64,000 nt of DNA from Nansenia antarctica (Eukaryota > Chordata > Actinopteri > Argentiniformes > Microstomatidae). Below, piece by piece: positions 29,152 to 40,200 of the stretch. The translations under genes and the position numbers were made by a program. The stretch is from contig OZ022346.1 in assembly GCA_963989245.1 (NCBI GenBank), forward strand, positions 48,932,133 through 48,996,132, given 5' to 3'. Below the pieces are notes generated by a model. It saw only the letters and a list, made by a program, of their open reading frames with translations. It was not told the origin of the DNA and made no database searches. Each line of letters starts with the position of its first letter. Position 1 is the stretch's first letter.

Positions 29152-29175
29152 CGAGCAGCGACGAGACACCGCCAT

Positions 29176-29320
29176 TTTCGCAGCTCTCTGGCAACAATAA
29201 TAGCCCAGTTACATTTCCTGTGAAAGTCATCTATGCTTCCGGTTATGCAATCATGACACCCTGGTCGGGTTCTCTTTTTTGCAATCGATTTTATTGAGCG
29301 ATAAACAACGTACAATACTC
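29176..29320 (-). promoter_or_regulatory. tnks 5' flank
   Basis: Sequence directly 5' of the tnks ATG. The start codon sits in GCGAAAATGGCGG, which also matches a YY1-type CCATTTTCGC/AAGATGGCGG promoter motif. The location makes it the likely tnks 5' UTR; transcription start not determined. Confidence 0.4.
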
Positions 29321-30339
29321 TTATTTATGTGAAGACAAAAAGGTTTTCTGTGTTAATGGGAGACTGTCGTAGCTATAGCCTAGCTATAGCCTATGCTGTC
29401 GTAGCTATAGACATATGCTGCTGTACAATGCCACCCACTTTCCCTTTCACAACCCTCAATGTTTGGATTCAGTAGGAAGCCCGAGTCCTTTTCAGCTGAT
29501 TTCTGGTTACTTAATGATTAGACATTGGGTAGAGACATCTACCCTGGTCTTATATGGATATATGTAAGCAGGAAGGATGTCGAATGTTCCAATGTCATAT
29601 TACAGCACTGAGCTGCGTTTTTCCAGAGCCGAAATAACAGACCAAAGCCAAGCCGGATCTAAGAACACTTTTTAATTTGCAACAGCAGTCTGGAGCAACC
29701 GAACTCCAAGTAAAAACAAACAAGCATTACAGTTTCATGCTTGATATACATGTCCTCCACCTCCAAATGTCCTTTTGATTTCTTTATTTGTCTGTTTACA
29801 AGGAATTGTTCTGTTTTAGAATTGTTCAATATAGTCATTCAACCATTACATTACTCAACATAACAAAACAGTCATGCATTTGCATCCCCACCTCCTTCCA
29901 CTACAACAGGACACAACCAGACAAAAATACCACAATAAAAAAAGGAATGTAGCTTTTAACGTCCCAATTTTCCCAAAGGCCAGCATATACATTTCCGGTT
30001 TTACTTGTCTCCATCATTCACAAACAACAACAACAACAAGACAACAACAATGCTGTAGGTAGGAAAGAATAGCACGTCCAATGTACGCAATTCGTACACA
30101 TTTCAGTGCAATTTTTCAGTGCAATTTTTTTCAAGTACAAAAATAAAAGAATATATTCTTTATATAAAAGAATTAAGGTTTTTCAACAGCACTGAGAGCG
30201 GAGCAAAGAAAACAACCAACAATTGTCTGACAAAAAAGACGAACAGGAAAGCCATTATTTTAACATCGGCTCAACAGAACTTGTGATCCGTTTGTTGTAT
30301 TGACTGTGGTGGGTGGGGGCCGCTGGCTAGAGGCATAGA
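29321..30339. other. Intergenic / putative piwil2 3' UTR
   Basis: Lies between the piwil2 stop (30340) and tnks ATG on the same strand. AT-rich, with several TTTATT (AATAAA on the minus strand) including near 29784. No additional gene recognised. Confidence 0.45.
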
Positions 30340-30496
30340 TCAGAGGAAGTAGAGCTTGTCTGCCAGCTGTCTCCCTGGCACCGTGTGTAGGTACTGGCCT
30401 GACAGGTACGCCAATTTGTGGGCATACTTGCATGGCACTGGCACACAGATGGTTCCGGGCCAATTCCAGTACAGGTGGCACATCTTGAAGGTCAGC
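30340..30496 (-). CDS. piwil2: piwil2 terminal coding exon (partial gene)
   Basis: PIWIL2 binds piRNAs and silences transposons in the germ line. The minus strand encodes LTFKMCHLYWNWPGTI, then VPCKYAHKLAYLSGQYLH and ends DKLYFL with TGA at 30342-30340. This is the C-terminus of the PIWI domain; the YAHK and the terminal Y/F-L residues help form the active-site end of the fold. The 51 codons are intact. At the expected 5' edge (30496/30497) the intron would end in TG, not AG, and a telomere-like repeat begins there. The only AG nearby would trim four residues. No other piwil2 exon was found, so this is either a truncated copy or an isolated exon with far upstream partners. Confidence 0.8.
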
Positions 30497-30555
30497 CAGG
30501 GTTTAGGGGTTAGGGATAAGAGAGATAGGGGTTAGAGTTAGGGGTTAGGGATGTT
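30497..30555. repeat. GGGGTTAG telomere-like repeat
   Basis: Degenerate GGGGTTAGGGAT/AGAGTTAGG units directly against the piwil2 exon. Confidence 0.75.
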
Positions 30556-31526
30556 AGCTAACAATGTTACCTCTATGTAACATTGTACTAGCTTGATGTA
30601 ACACTGTGGAGAAATTGTTATTTTTAAATAAAAATGAATAAAATGTTGTTGTTCCTAGTAACACAAGCACATTTATTCAATTCAAAGCTTCACACACCAA
30701 AGCCACGGTGTCATTATCACTCTGCCTGCTAGACATTTATTGCCCACTTGATGGCGCAGTAGAGCAAATGAAGCAACACGAAGCTTCGGTCCAACAGTTC
30801 AAGAAGCTTCATCTCGCCATCACTAATATACACACATAAACAATCACACAAATACACCATGGTGTAAGGCACTCTGTTTATTGTACGTTACATGTTTGTC
30901 TCCGTTTGTAAACTGTTTGTCCATTGTCCCCGCTGTAGGTCTTCCGGGGTGTAGCGGAGATCAGCCAAACAGAGCTGTCGAGAGGGGGAGGGTCTTATAG
31001 TGCGCATGCGCATGGGGCTGGGATGGGTGTGTTCGACACCAGGATAGACCAAGTGTTAAATGACGGTTTGTGGGTATTGTTGTCGTTAATGTGTTTTGAC
31101 ATGTATGTGGATGTGTGTACGGTATTGTAAAATACTTTGTGTTGTTAATACAGTATAATATTGTATTTGTAGACAAGTGAAGTTAGTTTGGCACTAACTA
31201 ATTATGGTATGTAAACTTGGTATGTTCCAAGGGGGCGGGGCTTGGAGTTTAAGCGGGACCCCAGAGTAAACCCTCGGCAGTCGGAGTTTGGGAGAGCACA
31301 TGTTGTGCTCTATGTATGCTTTGTCTTTGTCTACACGGGACAAATAAATACACCTTGCATGAAAAATGCTGCGACTTTGCCATAATTTGAGAAAGGAACC
31401 AGTGGTTCCATTTTTGCAGGCTTTGAGCTGCTGTTTTGGTGTGAAAGTTTGAGTTTTGAAGAGAGAAGGGAGTGGTTTTGTTTATGTAGCTTTAGAAAAG
31501 TGTGTTGTGTTTAGAGTTTTGGGAAA
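30556..31526. promoter_or_regulatory. Intergenic region with NRF1-type palindrome
   Basis: GTGCGCATGCGCATG at 31001-31015 contains the palindrome GCGCATGCGC bound by NRF1 at many vertebrate promoters. The region 31200-31380 has a GC-box (GGGGGCGGGGC) and AATAAA (~31341). No adjoining coding exon was identified, so promoter function is a guess. Confidence 0.3.
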
Positions 31527-31766
31527 ATGGCACATGTTGTGCTTTGCAAAAACAAAGAAAACAATAATGGCACATGTTGTGCTTTGCAAAAACAAAGAAA
31601 ACAATAATGGCACATGTTGTGCTTTGCAAAAACAAAGAAAACAATAATGGCACATGTTGTGCTTTGCAAAAACAAAGAAAACAATAATGGCACATGTTGT
31701 GCTTTGCAAAAACAAAGAAAACAATAATGGCACATGTTGTGCTTTGCAAAAACAAAGAAAACAATA
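31527..31766. repeat. 40-bp minisatellite, six copies
   Basis: Six virtually identical units beginning ATGGCACATGTTGTGCTTTG at 31527, 31567, 31607, 31647, 31687 and 31727. The unit has no stop in any minus-strand frame, which explains three parallel open frames that are not genes. Confidence 0.97.
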
Positions 31767-32216
31767 TTGTATATAACGTCTAGTAGGCCTAGTTAGTTAA
31801 TGAGAGCCTATTGCTATACTGCTCTTATATATTTTTTCTTTTCTTTTTTGAGAACAACTTATGACATCTGGCCATAGGGACAACAGTTGAAAAATAGCCA
31901 TTTGGCTAACACTGACTCATTTACCAACTGGTTTATTAATGTGTACTGTCCCTGGTCAATAAAGAACAACAAAAAAAGAAGAAAATAATTACAGTTGTCG
32001 TTATCTTTTGTTGCTTGTGCGTTTCCCACTGTTGTCGATGATTTGCAAGGCATTCTGGGAGATTTCACATAACTACATTTGGAGTGTGCCTCTAAAAAAG
32101 CCCAGTGTGCAGGGCCTTGTCAGCACTACCACATCACCTTACCTCTACTTCCCAACTACAATCGTGGCGAAAGATGCTTACCTGCTGTAATTCTGTAGCT
32201 ACAAGCTATGTCTATC
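31767..32216. other. Unassigned spacer
   Basis: AT-rich, no recognisable gene or repeat family. Confidence 0.4.
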
Positions 32217-33160
32217 ATCATCTGTCTCTTTATTTTGGTCGGTAACGGATGCATTCTTTGGTTTTAGCCATTTTCTAATATCCATCTTCTTAGTTCAACT
32301 ACTGCTAGCTAGTTCGTGTCTCTGTGAGCCTTATTACAGGTCATCTTGAGCTTGCTCATTCTGTACTTACCGGTGAATACTTATTCGATATTTACTCATT
32401 TAATTGTCAATAATACTGCACTATTTCTGTTATATGTGTTGCTGCTTGTTTTTAGTTTCTTCCTTTTGCTGTTTTTTTATTATTATTATACATTTTTTCT
32501 CTCCTTCTATTTTGTTTTTGTTTGTTGTTTTTCTATGCTTTTTCCCTTCTCCCTGTCTGTTGTCACTGTGGGGGTGGGTGGGACGGGTTCGTGGCGAAAG
32601 AACCTGTGGTAATTATGTTAGGTAATCCGTCTCTTTATTTTGTCCGGTAACGGTTGCATTCTTTGTATTTATCCTTTTTCCTAATATCCTTCTTCTCTGT
32701 TCTACTACTGCTAGCTAGATAGCGCCCCCGTGTCTCTGAGCCTCGCGGGTCATCACCTCATCATTAATCTCACTGCTCTGGCAACTTGTTGACAAGTCTG
32801 ATAATCTGGAGTCTGAGTTTTGATCTGAGCTGACCTCCCGTAGCTTTTTCACACGTTTAAGCCTCCTCATCTGTGTAAGACGAATCCTTGCGCCTTATTT
32901 TACCTCTCCTCTTTTGACGTGAGCCCAAGCTGCATTGGGTAGACCGGTCCACCAACCTGGGAGGTTGGGGAGGTCTAGGCTCCACCCTACAACTGGCTCT
33001 AGTCTTCATAGGACTGGGCCAATCGCCCTGGCTGGGTAAAGGGAAAGCTTTTCGGGACACCTTCACAGCCCGTCTAACGGTGACACAGGGCTTTTTGACG
33101 GGCCCCTCTGTGTCATTGCAGGCTATCTTCCGCTTGCTCATTCAGTACTTACCGGTGAAT
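32217..33160. repeat. Local direct duplication
   Basis: Segment 32217-32388 recurs, diverged, within 32626-33160. Both copies share CTCTTTATTTTG...CGGTAACGG, CTACTGCTAGCTAG and GTACTTACCGGTGAATAC. The second copy holds ~370 extra bases with the ORF described next. Confidence 0.65.
32857..33141 (-). CDS. Hypothetical basic protein / exon
   Basis: A 94-codon minus-strand frame starting MSKRKIACNDTEGPVKKP and ending SSYTDEEA. It is rich in Lys, Arg, Pro and Ser and has no domain I recognise. Directly upstream on the minus strand is TTCACCGGTAAGTACTGA, which looks more like a splice donor than a 5' UTR. It sits only in the second copy of a local duplication. Could be a real small exon or a chance frame. 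Confidence 0.3.
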   Translation of the reverse strand: MSKRKIACNDTEGPVKKPCVTVRRAVKVSRKAFPLPSQGDWPSPMKTRASCRVEPRPPQPPRLVDRSTQCSLGSRQKRRGKIRRKDSSYTDEEA

Positions 33161-34247
33161 ACAACAAATAGCCTAACACTAAACACAACAGTGGTGTCCC
33201 CTGACCAGTAGCCAAAAAATATATAAGAATAGGAGGAGAGAATTTGGTTATTTGAAATACATTCATAGTGTCCCGTTTAACTACACTGTAGCCTTCTAAC
33301 CCTGTAGCTAGGGTAAGATGGGTTGGGTTTTGGGGCGAGTTGAGCCAACGTTTGCCCATGACAATCTTTGTTTATCATTGATTTATTGTTTACACTTCGT
33401 TATCTTTCAATTTGATGTTGGTAAGTCATGAAGAAAGTGACTTTTTCTCAGATTTGTTGGTGTCTTTCTAGTCACATAATTGAATAGTTTGTATGTATAA
33501 GAGGAGAATGCTTTTATTAACAGGTCTGCGATGGTCAGCAGAGTAGCTGAACAAATTGACAACTCTAACACACACACATGCAGTTGTGTACACTTCAGGC
33601 AAATCAGTTCGTCCTCTAGGGGCTGAGCCCCCCTAATGGTCTGATCCTAACATCGCCCCTACTCGGTTGTCAAGTCTGACGTCACGGGTGACGTTTAGCA
33701 ATTTCCGGGTCCAAATGAAAGAATTCCCCGCACCAGAGTACCAGTGTACTCAAGTGGTAGAATGACAGTTCAATAGTAAAAATGTTTAGACTGGGATCTA
33801 TTCATACAACAAGGGACACAGCACTTTCCCGTTTTTCCTATATTGTCAGCGTCTTTGAGCCTCGGAAAAACGCTATACAAATATAATGAATTATTATTAT
33901 TACTGAGGCATTTCGAAGAGAGCGCCTCAGCCAACGTTGGACCCGGAAACACGTCACGACTTAACAACCGAATACAGGAGTTTCCCCCGAAAGCTTTGTA
34001 GCTAAAATAGTACTTAATCTCTTTACAGTCCCATTCCTCTTCTATGTAATGAACGTCATTCTGACACACAGAACACTGCTTTGTGGCAAGGTTGTTAGGA
34101 CAAATTAAGTAAACTTGAGTTTCAAAAAAGATAAATTCAAGAGAACTTTATTCCTTCTCTCAGGGGTAGATTATTCCTTCACTCAGGGGTAGTTTATTCC
34201 TTCTCTCAGGGGTAGATATACAGATATACAGGACATCCTCTGCTTAC
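33161..34247. other. Spacer with dispersed-repeat tails
   Basis: 33845-33905 resembles a SINE/LINE tail (AACGCTATACAAATATAATG plus ATT repeats). 34141-34215 has three ~27-bp units of CTTCTCTCAGGGGTAGA. No gene identified. Confidence 0.5.
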
Positions 34248-37200
34248 CTCTCTGATGTCAGACGCGCCGTCCTCGTCTCCAACACCCACAACTGAGATTC
34301 CCACCAGCGACCCGGGTTCCAGGACGCTGACTAGGAGAGACACAGAGTCCCCTGGCCCAGCGGTCTCACTACTCCAGCTCAGAGACACCTGGAGGAGAAG
34401 ATGGTAAATGGTAAACGGACTGCACTTATATAGCGCCTTTTTTGCTGCTCCAAAGCGCTTTACAACGGGCCTCTCATTCACCCATCCACACACACATTCA
34501 CACACCAATGGTGGCAAGCTGCCATGCAAGGCGCCGGCCCGCTCACTGGGAGCAATTTTTTGGGGGGTTCAGTGTCTTGCCCAAGGACACTTCGACATGT
34601 GGCCAGTCGGGGCTCAAACCGCTGATCTGCCAACCTTGTGATCATTAGACGGCGACTCTACCTCCTGCGCCACAGCCGTCAGCATACACACAAGTATACA
34701 CAAAACCAACAAAGCCCTGTCTATTACCCAGATACAATAATAGACCATGACAGTTTGAACAGGATTAATACTGTTAATACAATATAAGGCTTTATATGTA
34801 GAAGGCTTCTAAATGTTCGAGTTACAATCGTAACACTGTAGAGATTTGAAATGTAATTTCGCCACTGAGGTACGCAGAGTAGTATGGATATTTTGAGTGT
34901 CTTATTTGGAATATTAAGCAGTTAAGAGATAGACAGAATCAGTTACGTTGTTCTGTAGGAGCCGGGCGACGGGGACATGTATGGCATCGTTGGTGACCTC
35001 GCCGTCAGGGAGGACACAGTACACCGTGACGCATGCCTCGGGGGACCAGGACAGCGAGGGGGTCAGAGAGAACGACGAGGCCTCCGTCCCAGCAGCCACC
35101 ACTTGACCCCTGGCCGTGACCTGGAAGGGAATGACACAGGAGGTCGTCACAAAGAGCATGAACCACTAAGAGCATGAACCACTAAGAGCATGAACCACAA
35201 AGAGCATGAACCACTAAGAGCATGAACCACTAAGAGCACGTCCTGTTAGAAAAGAGTTGTTTTGCCGAGCCATACAATGGTAAATGGTAAATGGACTGCA
35301 TTTATATAGCGCCTTTATCCAAAGCGCTTTACAACGGCCTCTCATTCACCCATCTAGGGCTGCCACAAACGATTATTTTCATAGTCGACTAGTCACCGAT
35401 TATTTTAACGATTAGTCGACTAATCGGATCATAAATAACAGCTTATCGCACAATTACACAATCGCTCTTATTTAGCTATCATCTTCTAAATCAGCTTCTA
35501 AATTTAGCTTGAAGTTGTTAGTTGTTGTTGTAGGCATGTGCTAACTAAAAATAAAGACAATTAAAATGATTGTTCACTCAAAAATAGATATTCTAATGAA
35601 CTTTGCAGATTTATTTCTGGCATCACTTGCATTTAATGTAATGTAAAGAGTAGTAGAGAGTGCAAAGAGATTTTTTTTGTCTTATTTCAGCTCCAAAAAA
35701 ACATGCGACGACGTCGTTTACCAAATTATGTCGGCGACGATTTTGGTAATCGACGTCGTCGCGACTAGTCAACTAATCGTGGCAGCCCTAGTACAGTATT
35801 AGAGAGTCTTGTGACTATTTCAACCAGCGTTCTCTAAAAAATCTCTTTCAGAATTGCGTAACCAAGAGCCTATGGACACGAGAAGACCTACATCTTTTTT
35901 TTAAACAATAAAGCAAATGTTATTAGTGTAGTACAGTATTAGAGAGTCTTGTGACTATTTCAACCAGCGTTCTCTAAAAAATCTCTTTCAGAATTGCGTA
36001 ACCAAGAGCCTATGGACACGAGAAGACCTACATCTTTTTTTTAAACAATAAAGCAAATGTTATTAGTGTAGTACAGTATTAGAGAGTCTTGTGACTATTT
36101 CAACCAGCGTTCTCTAAAAAATCTCTTTCAGAATTGCGTAACCAAGAGCCTATGGACATGAGAAGACCTACATCTTTTTTTTAAACAATAAAGCAAATGT
36201 TATTAGTGTAGTACAGTATTAGAGTCTTGTGACTATTTCAACCAGCGTTCTCTAAAAAATCTCTTTCAGAATTGCGTAACCAAGAGCCTATGGACACGAG
36301 AAGACCTACATCTTTTTTTTAAACAATAAAGCAAATGTTATTAGTGTAGTACAGTATTAGAGAGTCTTGTGACTATTTCAACCAGCGTTCTCTAAAAAAT
36401 CTCTTTCAGAATTGCGTAACCAAGAGCCTATGGACACGAGAAGACCTACATCTTTTTTTTAAACAATAAAGCAAATGTTATTAGTGTAGTACAGTATTAG
36501 AGAGTCTTGTGACTATTTCAACCAGGGTCCTTTAAAACATATCTTTCAGAATTGCGTAACCAAGAGCCTATGGACACGAGAAGACCTACATCTTTTTTTT
36601 AAACAATAAAGCAAATGTTATTAGTGTAGTACAGTATTAGAGAGTTTTGTGACTATTTCAACCAGCGTTCTCTAAAAAATCTCTTTCAGAATTGCGTAAC
36701 CAAGAGCCTATGGACACGAGAAGACCTACATCTTTTTTTTAAACAATAAAGCAAATGTTATTAGTGTAGTACAGTATTAGAGAGTCTTGTGACTATTTCA
36801 ACCAGCGTTCTCTAAAAAATCTCTTTCAGAATTGCGTAACCAAGAGCCTATGGACACGAGAAGACCTACATCTTTTTTTTAAACAATAAAGCAAATGTTA
36901 TTAGTGTAGTACAGTATTAGAGAGTCTTGTGACTATTTCAACCAGCGTTCTCTAAAAAATCTCTTTCAGAATTGCGTAACCAAGAGCCTATGGACACGAG
37001 AAAACCTACATCTTTTTTTTAAACAATAAAGCAAATGTTATTAGTGTAGTACAGTATTAGAGAGTCTTGTGACTATTTCAACCAGCGTTCTCTAAAAAAT
37101 CTCTTTCAGAATTGCGTAACCAAGAGCCTATGGACACGAGAAGACCTACATCTTTTTTTTAAACAATAAAGCAAATGTTATTAGTGTAGTACAGTATTAG

Positions 37201-40200
37201 AGAGTCTTGTGACTATTTCAACCAGCGTTCTCTAAAAAATCTCTTTCAGAATTGCGTAACCAAGAGCCTATGGACACGAGAAGACCTACATCTTTTTTTT
37301 AAACAATAAAGCAAATGTTATTAGTGTAGTACAGTATTAGAGAGTCTTGTGACTATTTCAACCAGCGTCTTCTAAGAAATCTCTTTCAGAATTGCGTAAC
37401 CAAGAGCCTATGGACACGAGAAGACCTACATCTTTTTTTTAAACAATAAAGCAAATGTTATTAGTGTAGTACAGTATTAGAGAGTCTTGTGACTATTTCA
37501 ACCAGCGTTCTCTAAAAAATCTCTTTCAGAATTGCGTAACCAAGAGCCTATGGACACGAGAAGACCTACATCTTTTTTTTAAACAATAAAGGAAATGTTA
37601 TTAGTATAGTACAGTATTAGAGAGTCTTGTGACTATTTCAACCAGCGTTCTCTAAAAAATCTCTTTCAGAATTGCGTAACCAAGAGCCTATGGACACGAG
37701 AAGACCTACATCTTTTTTTTAAACAATAAAGCAAATGTTATTAGTGTAGTACAGTATTAGAGAGTCTTGTGACTATTTCAACCAGCGTCTTCTAAGAAAT
37801 CTCTTTCAGAATTGCGTAACCAAGAGCCTATGGACACGAGAAGACCTACATCTTTTTTTTAAACAATAAAGCAAATGTTATTAGTGTAGTACAGTATTAG
37901 AGAGTCTTGTGACTATTTCAACCAGCGTTCTCTAAAAAATCTCTTTCAGAATTGCGTAACCAAGAGCCTATGGACACGAGAAGACCTACATCTTTTTTTT
38001 AAACAATAAAGCAAATGTTATTAGTATAGTACAGTATTAGAGAGTCTTGTGACTATTTCAACCAGCGTTCTCTAAAAAATCTCTTTCAGAATTGCGTAAC
38101 CAAGAGCCTATGGACACGAGAAGACCTACATCTTTTTTTTAAACAATAAAGCAAATGTTATTAGTGTAGTACAGTATTAGAGAGTCTTGTGACTATTTCA
38201 ACCAGCGTTCTCTAAAAAATCTCTTTCAGAATTGCGTAACCAAGAGCCTATGGACACGAGAAGACCTACATCTTTTTGTTAAACAATAAAGCAAATGTTA
38301 TTAGTGTAGTACAGTATTAGAGAGTCTTGTGACTATTTCAACCAGCGTTCTCTAAAAAATCTCTTTCAGAATTGCGTAACCAAGAGCCTATGGACACGAG
38401 AAGACCTACATCTTTTTTTTAAACAATAAAGCAAATGTTATTAGTGTAGTACAGTATTAGAGAGTCTTGTGACTATTTCAACCAGCGTTCTCTAAAAAAT
38501 CTCTTTCAGAATTGCGTAACCAAGAGCCTATGGACACGAGAAGACCTACATCTTTTTTTAAACAATAAAGCAAATGTTATTAGTGTAGTACAGTATTAGA
38601 GAGTCTTGTGACTATTTCAACCAGCGTTCTCTAAAAAATCTCTTTCAGAATTGCGTAACCAAGAGCCTATGGACACGAGAAGACCTACATCTTTTTTTTA
38701 AACAATAAAGCAAATGTTATTAGTGTAGTACAGTATTAGAGAGTCTTGTGACTATTTCAACCAGCGTTCTCTAAAAAATCTCTTTCAGAATTGCGTAACC
38801 AAGAGCCTATGGACACGAGAAGACCTACATCTTTTTTTTAAACAATAAAGCAAATGTTATTAGTGTAGTACAGTATTAGAGAGTCTTGTGACTATTTCAA
38901 CCAGCGTTCTCTAAAAAATCTCTTTCAGAATTGCGTAACCAAGAGCCTATGGACACGAGAAGACCTACATCTTTTTTTTAAACAATAAAGCAAATGTTAT
39001 TAGTGTAGTACAGTATTAGAGAGTCTTGTGACTATTTCAACCAGCGTTCTCTAAGAAATCTCTTTCAGAATTGCGTAACCAAGAGCCTATGGACACGAGA
39101 AGACCTACATCTTTTTTTTAAACAATAAAGCAAATGTTATTAGTGTAGTACAGTATTAGAGAGTCTTGTGACTATTTCAACCAGCGTTCTCTAAAAAATC
39201 TCTTTCAGAATTGCGTAACCAAGAGCCTATGGACACGAGAAGACCTACATCTTTTTTTTAAACAATAAAGCAAATGTTATTAGTGTAGTACAGTATTAGA
39301 GAGTCTTGTGACTATTTCAACCAGCGTTCTCTAAAAAATCTCTTTCAGAATTGCGTAACCAAGAGCCTATGGACACGAGAAGACCTACATCTTTTTTTTA
39401 AACAATAAAGCAAATGTTATTAGTGTAGTACAGTATTAGAGAGTCTTGTGACTATTTCAACCAGCGTTCTCTAAAAAATCTCTTTCAGAATTGCGTAACC
39501 AAGAGCCTATGGACACGAGAAGACCTACATCTTTTTGTTAAACAATAAAGCAAATGTTATTAGTGTAGTACAGTATTAGAGAGTCTTGTGACTATTTCAA
39601 CCAGCGTTCTCTAAAAAATCTCTTTCAGAATTGCGTAACCAAGAGCCTATGGACACGAGAAGACCTACATCTTTTTTTTAAACAATAAAGCAAATGTTAT
39701 TAGTGTAGTACAGTATTAGAGAGTCTTGTGACTATTTCAACCAGCGTTCTCTAAAAAATCTCTTTCAGAATTGCGTAACCAAGAGCCTATGGACACGAGA
39801 AGACCTACATCTTTTTTTTAAACAATAAAGGAAATGTTATTAGTGTAGTACAGTATTAGAGAGTCTTGTGACTATTTCAACCAGCGTTCTCTAAAAAATC
39901 TCTTTCAGAATTGCGTAACCAAGAGCCTATGGACACGAGAAGACCTACATCTTTTTTTTAAACAATAAAGCAAATGTTATTAGTGTAGTACAGTATTAGA
40001 GAGTCTTGTGACTATTTCAACCAGCGTTCTCTAAAAAATCTCTTTCAGAATTGCGTAACCAAGAGCCTATGGACACGAGAAGACCTACATCTGTTTTTTA
40101 AACAATAAAGGAAATGTTATTAGTGTAGTACAGTATTAGAGAGTCTTGTGACTATTTCAACCAGCGTTCTCTAAAAAATCTCTTTCAGAATTGCGTAACC

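Larger units (their letters stand above)
26989..29175 (-). pseudogene. tnks: tankyrase exon 1, split by a LINE insertion
   Basis: Tankyrase is an ankyrin-repeat poly-ADP-ribose polymerase acting in Wnt signalling and telomere maintenance. On the minus strand an ATG at 29175-29173 in a good context (AAAATGG) starts MAVSRRCS. After the ~1.8-kb LINE the frame resumes at ~27360 with LQQQQQGTLQSPPRNSTLS, runs through a Ser/Pro/Gly-rich region and reaches AFRELFEACRNGDVSRVKRL, the first ankyrin-cluster helix of tankyrases, ending at ~26989. Removing the LINE would restore one continuous exon, so the insertion disrupts it. No convincing GT donor is seen after the last conserved codon, and later exons are absent from the window. 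Identity is clear; whether this copy is ever expressed is doubtful. Confidence 0.8.

Noticed and set aside
31482..31764. Three parallel minus-strand ORFs
   Set aside because: They are the three frames of a 40-bp minisatellite that happens to lack stops.
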